From: Dehalococcoidales bacterium
Lineage (GTDB): Bacteria > Chloroflexota > Dehalococcoidia > Dehalococcoidales > BS750m-G39
Length of the DNA stretch: 55,299 nucleotides
Direction: 5' to 3'
NCBI GenBank assembly: GCA_023129255.1
Contig: JAGMCH010000046.1
Coordinates: forward strand, 1-55,299
Shown piece by piece: positions 51,909 through 55,299 of this stretch. Positions within the stretch are counted from its first letter, which is position 1. Every line of letters starts with the position of its first letter. The position numbers and the translations under genes are program-made. The notes below the pieces were generated by a model, which made no database searches, was not told the origin of the DNA, and worked only from the letters and a program-made list of their open reading frames with translations.

Positions 51909-53128
51909 TGGCTTTAATCGTTCAAAAATATGGCGGCTCGTCGGTGGCTGATGCTGAGAAGATTAAAAATGTCGCCCGGCGCATAGCCCAGGCTAAGGAC
52001 AAGGGCGACCAGGTGGTGGTTGTCGTCTCGGCGATGGGAGATACCACCGATAAGCTAATTGAACTGGCTGGTCAGGTTTCCAACCAGCCCAGTGACCGGG
52101 AGCTTGACCTTTTGCTTTCTACCGGTGAGATTGTTGCCTGCACCCTGCTGGCAATGGCACTGAAGGCTCTGGGCTATGAGGCAATTAGCCTCTCTGGTGC
52201 CCAGGCGGGAATAAGAACCGATGCCGTCTATAGCCGGGCTCGGATTCAGAAGGTTGACCCGGAAAGGGTGATTAGTGAGTTGGACAAGGGGAATATTGTC
52301 ATTGTTGCCGGCTTTCAGGGGATTACCGATGAGATGGACATAACCACCCTGGGGCGAGGTGGCTCCGATACCACTGCCGTGGCTCTGGCTGCCAGCCTGG
52401 GGGCGGAGGCTTGCCAGATATACACCGATGTTGAGGGTGTCTATACCGCCGACCCGCACCTTGCCTCTGAAGCCCAGCGGCTACCGGAGATTGGCTACGA
52501 CGAAATGCTGGAGCTGGCAACCTATGGGGCTAAGGTGGTTCACCCTCGGGCGGTTGAGCTGGGAGAGTTATTCAATATCCCTATTCTGGTAGCCTCCAGT
52601 TTCACCAATAATCCCGGTACATTAATTCATGGAGGGGCATCTATGGAAGTACGAAATAAGGTGAGGGGTGTAGCTTATGACCTTGATGTGGCTAAGATAA
52701 CGGTGGTTGGTGTTCCTGACCGACCGGGCATTGCCGCTTCTATTTTTGAACCCTTAGCCAAGGCCAATATCAGTATCGATACCATTGTTCAGAATGCCAG
52801 TATCAATAATATTACCGATTTATCCTTTACCGTGGCTAAAAGCCAGTTAGACAGGGCAATGGAGGTGGTGAAACCTATAGCCCGGTCAATTGGCGCCAGG
52901 GAATGTGTCAGCGACGCCAGATTGGGTAAGGTCAGTATCATTGGCACCGGGATGCAGAATACGCCGGGCTTTGCCGCCAAGATGTTTGGCACCCTCAGTG
53001 AGCGGGGGATTAACATCCAGCTGATTACCACCTCGGAGATAAGGATAACCTGTATTATTGATGAAGCCAGGGTCAAGGATGCAGTTCATGCCTTACACCG
53101 TGCCTTTGAGCTGGAAATAGAAGAATAA
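51908..53128 (+). CDS. lysC: Aspartate kinase
   Basis: First step of the Lys/Thr/Met family pathway. 406 aa. Seen: LIVQKYGGSSVADAEKI, VVVVSAMGDTTDKLI, TLGRGGSDTTAVALAASLGA, YTDVEGVYTADP, and two C-terminal ACT domains (from ~residue 265; DRPGIAASIFEPLAKANISID and TPGFAAKMFGTLSERGINI). Allosteric control by Lys and/or Thr is likely. Translationally coupled to apgM. Confidence 0.97.
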   Translation: MALIVQKYGGSSVADAEKIKNVARRIAQAKDKGDQVVVVVSAMGDTTDKLIELAGQVSNQPSDRELDLLLSTGEIVACTLLAMALKALGYEAISLSGAQAGIRTDAVYSRARIQKVDPERVISELDKGNIVIVAGFQGITDEMDITTLGRGGSDTTAVALAASLGAEACQIYTDVEGVYTADPHLASEAQRLPEIGYDEMLELATYGAKVVHPRAVELGELFNIPILVASSFTNNPGTLIHGGASMEVRNKVRGVAYDLDVAKITVVGVPDRPGIAASIFEPLAKANISIDTIVQNASINNITDLSFTVAKSQLDRAMEVVKPIARSIGARECVSDARLGKVSIIGTGMQNTPGFAAKMFGTLSERGINIQLITTSEIRITCIIDEARVKDAVHALHRAFELEIEE

Positions 53129-53235
53129 TTTAGCCATACGGCGAGAAAATAGTTTCTTCTTACGCTTGATTTTGCTTGTTTAGCTGCTTTGGCTGGGGTA
53201 AAATACTATGATTCAGATTGGTCGAGGGTAGCAGG

Positions 53236-54006
53236 ATGGCGTATCAGGAAGAGGAACAGGTAAGGCTAAGGCGGCAGCGCAGCAAGCAAGCCATAGCTCT
53301 GGCGATGCAGGGTCAGTGGCGGGAGGCGGTGGCGGCTAACCAGGACATAATCGCCAGCTTCCCCAACGATGTTGATGCCTATAATCGTTTGGGCAGAGCC
53401 TATATTGAGCTGGGGGAGTACTCACAGGCAAAAGAAGCCTACGAGCGAGCTGTGGAGCTTGACCCCTATAATATCATTGCCCAGAAAAACCTTCATCGCT
53501 TGTCCTATTTAGGAGAGGCTGTAGCTGGCTTGGAGGCTGATTCTGATCGGGTTGAGCCCCAGCATTTTATTGAAGAGACGGGTAAGGCGGGCGTGGTCGA
53601 CCTCTATCACCTGGCACCACGAGAGATACTGGCCAAAATGGTGGCTGGAGATAGGGCATATTTGAAGGTAGATGACGAGGCTGGTTTAACCGTGGAAAAT
53701 GGTCATGGTGAGTATCTAGGGCAGGTCGAGCCCAAGCACGCGCAGCGACTTATTAAATTGATGGAGAATGGTAACCGGTATAGCGCCGCTATTGTCAGCT
53801 CAACGGAGGACGGGGTAACTGTCATTATCAAGGAGGTATATCAGGACCCCTCCCAGGTAGGGCAGCTTTCCTTCCCTTCAAGGGGGGGTGAGGGCCTTCG
53901 TCCTTATCTTAGCGATAAAATGCTCAGGCGTGAGTTGGAGTATATGGAGGCATTGGCTGATGAGTCTGCCGATGCTGAGGATAAGACCACTGATAGTCAT
54001 GATTAG
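53236..54006 (+). CDS. TPR-repeat protein upstream of gyrA
   Basis: 256 aa. Two to three TPR motifs at about 15-95 (AYNRLGRAYIELGEYSQAKE, AVELDPYN). The C-terminal half is beta-rich with RAYLKVDDEAGLTVENGHGE and GVTVIIKEVYQDPSQVGQ, followed by an acidic tail. The ATG at 53236 follows GAGGGTAGCAGG. It starts after a 107-bp gap with a weak promoter (TAAAATACTATGAT) and lies 16 bp before gyrA, so it is likely cotranscribed. I do not know a function; possibly a protein-binding adaptor. Confidence 0.85.
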   Translation: MAYQEEEQVRLRRQRSKQAIALAMQGQWREAVAANQDIIASFPNDVDAYNRLGRAYIELGEYSQAKEAYERAVELDPYNIIAQKNLHRLSYLGEAVAGLEADSDRVEPQHFIEETGKAGVVDLYHLAPREILAKMVAGDRAYLKVDDEAGLTVENGHGEYLGQVEPKHAQRLIKLMENGNRYSAAIVSSTEDGVTVIIKEVYQDPSQVGQLSFPSRGGEGLRPYLSDKMLRRELEYMEALADESADAEDKTTDSHD

Positions 54007-54022
54007 GAGGTTTTAATCAAGC

Positions 54023-55299
54023 ATGGTTTTAGGCAAGACCAAACCGGTAAATATAGAACATGAGATGAGTAGCTCTTACCTTGATTATGCTATGAGCGTC
54101 ATCGTTTCCCGTGCCTTGCCCGATGTGCGTGACGGATTAAAGCCGGTGCAGCGGCGCATTCTCTATGCAATGGATGGGCTGGGGCTAAATCATGCCAGCC
54201 CGCACAAGAAGAGCGCCCGTATTGTCGGCGAGGTGTTGGGCAAGTATCATCCTCATGGCGATGCCCCAGTTTATGAGGCGATGGTGCGTATGGCACAGAA
54301 TTTCTCTATGCGATATGTCCTGGTTGATGGGCAGGGCAATTTTGGCAGCATGGATAATGACCCCCCGGCAGCTATGCGCTATACCGAGGCACGCCTGGCT
54401 TCCATTTCTGAGCAGATGTTGGTTGATATTGATAAGGAGACGGTTGGCTTTATGCCCAACTTTGATGATAGCCTTAAGGAGCCTTTGGTTCTACCCACTC
54501 AACTGCCCAATCTGCTGATAAACGGCAGCGCTGGAATCGCCGTGGGTATGGCTACCAGTATCCCCCCTCATAATCTGGGAGAGGTATGCGATGCCATCTC
54601 TTACCTCATTGATAACCCTGAAGCCACCGTTGATGAACTCACCCAGTTTATTAAAGGGCCTGATTTCCCCACCGCTGGCATTCTCTTGGGGGGAGAAGGG
54701 ATTAAGAATGCCTATGCCACCGGGCATGGCAAGGTGATAGTTCGAGCTAAGGCTCTGGTGGGTGACATGCCGGGGGTGGGGCGGCGTCAGATAGTGGTTA
54801 CTGAGCTTCCGTATCAGACCAATAAGGCTGCCCTCGTGGAGAGGATAGCCGAGCTGGTCAAGGTCAGGAAGATTGACGGCATCAGTGGGCTGCGCGATGA
54901 GTCAGACCGTCAGGGCATGCGCATTGTCATTGAGCTGAAGAGAGAGGCTCAACCGAAGCAGGTGCTCAATAACCTCTATAAATATACCTCAATGCAGTCA
55001 GCCTTCTTCGTTAATATGCTGGCTCTGGTTGATGGTCAGCCCCGGGTAATAAGTCTCAAGGAAGCGCTTCAGTATTACATAGATTTCCGCCATGAGGTTG
55101 TCACTCGGCGCTCTCGGTTTGAGCTGAAACAGGCTAAGGCGAGGGCTCATATTCTGGAGGGACTTAAAATCGCCTTAGACCATATAAGTAGGGTGATTGC
55201 CACCATCAGAAAGTCGGCAACGGCTGAGGCGGCTCGCAAAGAGCTTATGAGCGGCTTCGGCCTGTCCCAGGCTCAGGCGCAGGCTATCCTTGATATGCA
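54023..55299 (+). CDS. gyrA: DNA gyrase subunit A, C-terminal part outside window
   Basis: First ~425 codons. Seen: [64 protein letters not shown] with the catalytic Tyr at 120, and the [18 protein letters not shown] loop. At the quinolone-determining region it reads D80-A81-P82-V83-Y84-E85, equivalent to E. coli D82-S83-A84-V85-Y86-D87. So S83 is Ala, A84 is Pro and D87 is Glu. AGGAGG lies 12 nt upstream of the ATG at 54023. The downstream end, including the beta-pinwheel, is not visible. Confidence 0.96.
   Translation, partial: MVLGKTKPVNIEHEMSSSYLDYAMSVIVSRALPDVRDGLKPVQRRILYAMDGLGLNHASPHKKSARIVGEVLGKYHPHGDAPVYEAMVRMAQNFSMRYVLVDGQGNFGSMDNDPPAAMRYTEARLASISEQMLVDIDKETVGFMPNFDDSLKEPLVLPTQLPNLLINGSAGIAVGMATSIPPHNLGEVCDAISYLIDNPEATVDELTQFIKGPDFPTAGILLGGEGIKNAYATGHGKVIVRAKALVGDMPGVGRRQIVVTELPYQTNKAALVERIAELVKVRKIDGISGLRDESDRQGMRIVIELKREAQPKQVLNNLYKYTSMQSAFFVNMLALVDGQPRVISLKEALQYYIDFRHEVVTRRSRFELKQAKARAHILEGLKIALDHISRVIATIRKSATAEAARKELMSGFGLSQAQAQAILDM

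Overview
The window is a gene-dense, almost entirely housekeeping stretch of a bacterial chromosome with roughly 50-60 % GC in its core genes. The layout and gene set point to the Chloroflexota, most likely class Dehalococcoidia. The clues are the dnaA / obgE-nadD / gyrB / hisS / relA cluster, an archaeal-type phosphoglycerate mutase next to lysC, the larger-type PyrF, DUF951, DUF4342, GYD and DUF6125-like small proteins, and two family III CoA-transferases. This placement is inference from recalled gene order and has not been searched.

Layout. 1-4.6 kb (minus): gpsA (cut by the window edge), plsY, der, a two-TM hypothetical protein and argF. 4.7-9 kb (plus): DUF4342, GYD protein, polA and mutM. 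9-19.7 kb (minus): two family III CoA-transferases, a GNAT enzyme, a short NfeD, gltX, an AT-rich AAA-type ATPase, an RluA-family pseudouridine synthase, lspA, a DksA/TraR zinc-finger protein and DUF72. 19.8-22.7 kb (plus): a Fur-family regulator, a multi-TM protein, a metallo-beta-lactamase-fold protein and pyrD. 23-31 kb: a flavoprotein, ybeY, tRNA-Ser, miaB, yajC, a radical SAM enzyme with a second Fur-family regulator, dtd, a FmdB-like zinc ribbon and folC. 31-36 kb (mostly plus): pyrF, DUF951, dinB, a PAS protein, an MscS channel with a zinc-ribbon tail and ilvE. 36-39 kb (minus): a class II aldolase-like enzyme, rpsT and relA/spoT. 39.4-47 kb: hisS, gyrB, nadD, obgE, a candidate oriC and dnaA. 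47-55.3 kb (plus): fmt, a zinc metallopeptidase, mazG, tRNA-Pro (minus), an AT-rich class III nucleotidyl cyclase, apgM, lysC, a TPR protein and gyrA (cut by the window edge).

Regulation. The visible promoters are sigma-70 type, typically TTGMCM-N17-TATAAT. Several place the -10 hexamer exactly 6 nt before the start codon (argF, polA, DUF72, relA), which predicts leaderless mRNAs. Two Fur-family regulators have recognisable but different operators. One is a 7-1-7 Fur-like box. The other is ATTGCAA-N4-TTGCAAT, found before both the regulator and its neighbouring radical SAM gene.

Not ordinary. (i) A dispersed family of G/C-rich hairpin elements ending in a GGGYGGGTGGGAAGAAAGA-like core sits in most large gaps. 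(ii) A 34-bp hairpin repeat runs into the 3' ends of genes. (iii) gyrB carries an AT-rich (~35 % GC) insert of about 160 codons in its C-terminal part. (iv) The RelA/SpoT protein pairs an HD domain with altered E/D residues with the EFDD synthetase motif usual in monofunctional RelA. (v) An AT-rich class III cyclase with an unrecognised C-terminal domain sits beside tRNA-Pro. (vi) An exact 54-bp tandem duplication lies in the ilvE promoter. (vii) A 44-codon leaderless-type ORF precedes gyrB. I did not find a large, clearly new multi-gene system. The Fur-type regulons and the cyclase are the best candidates for follow-up.
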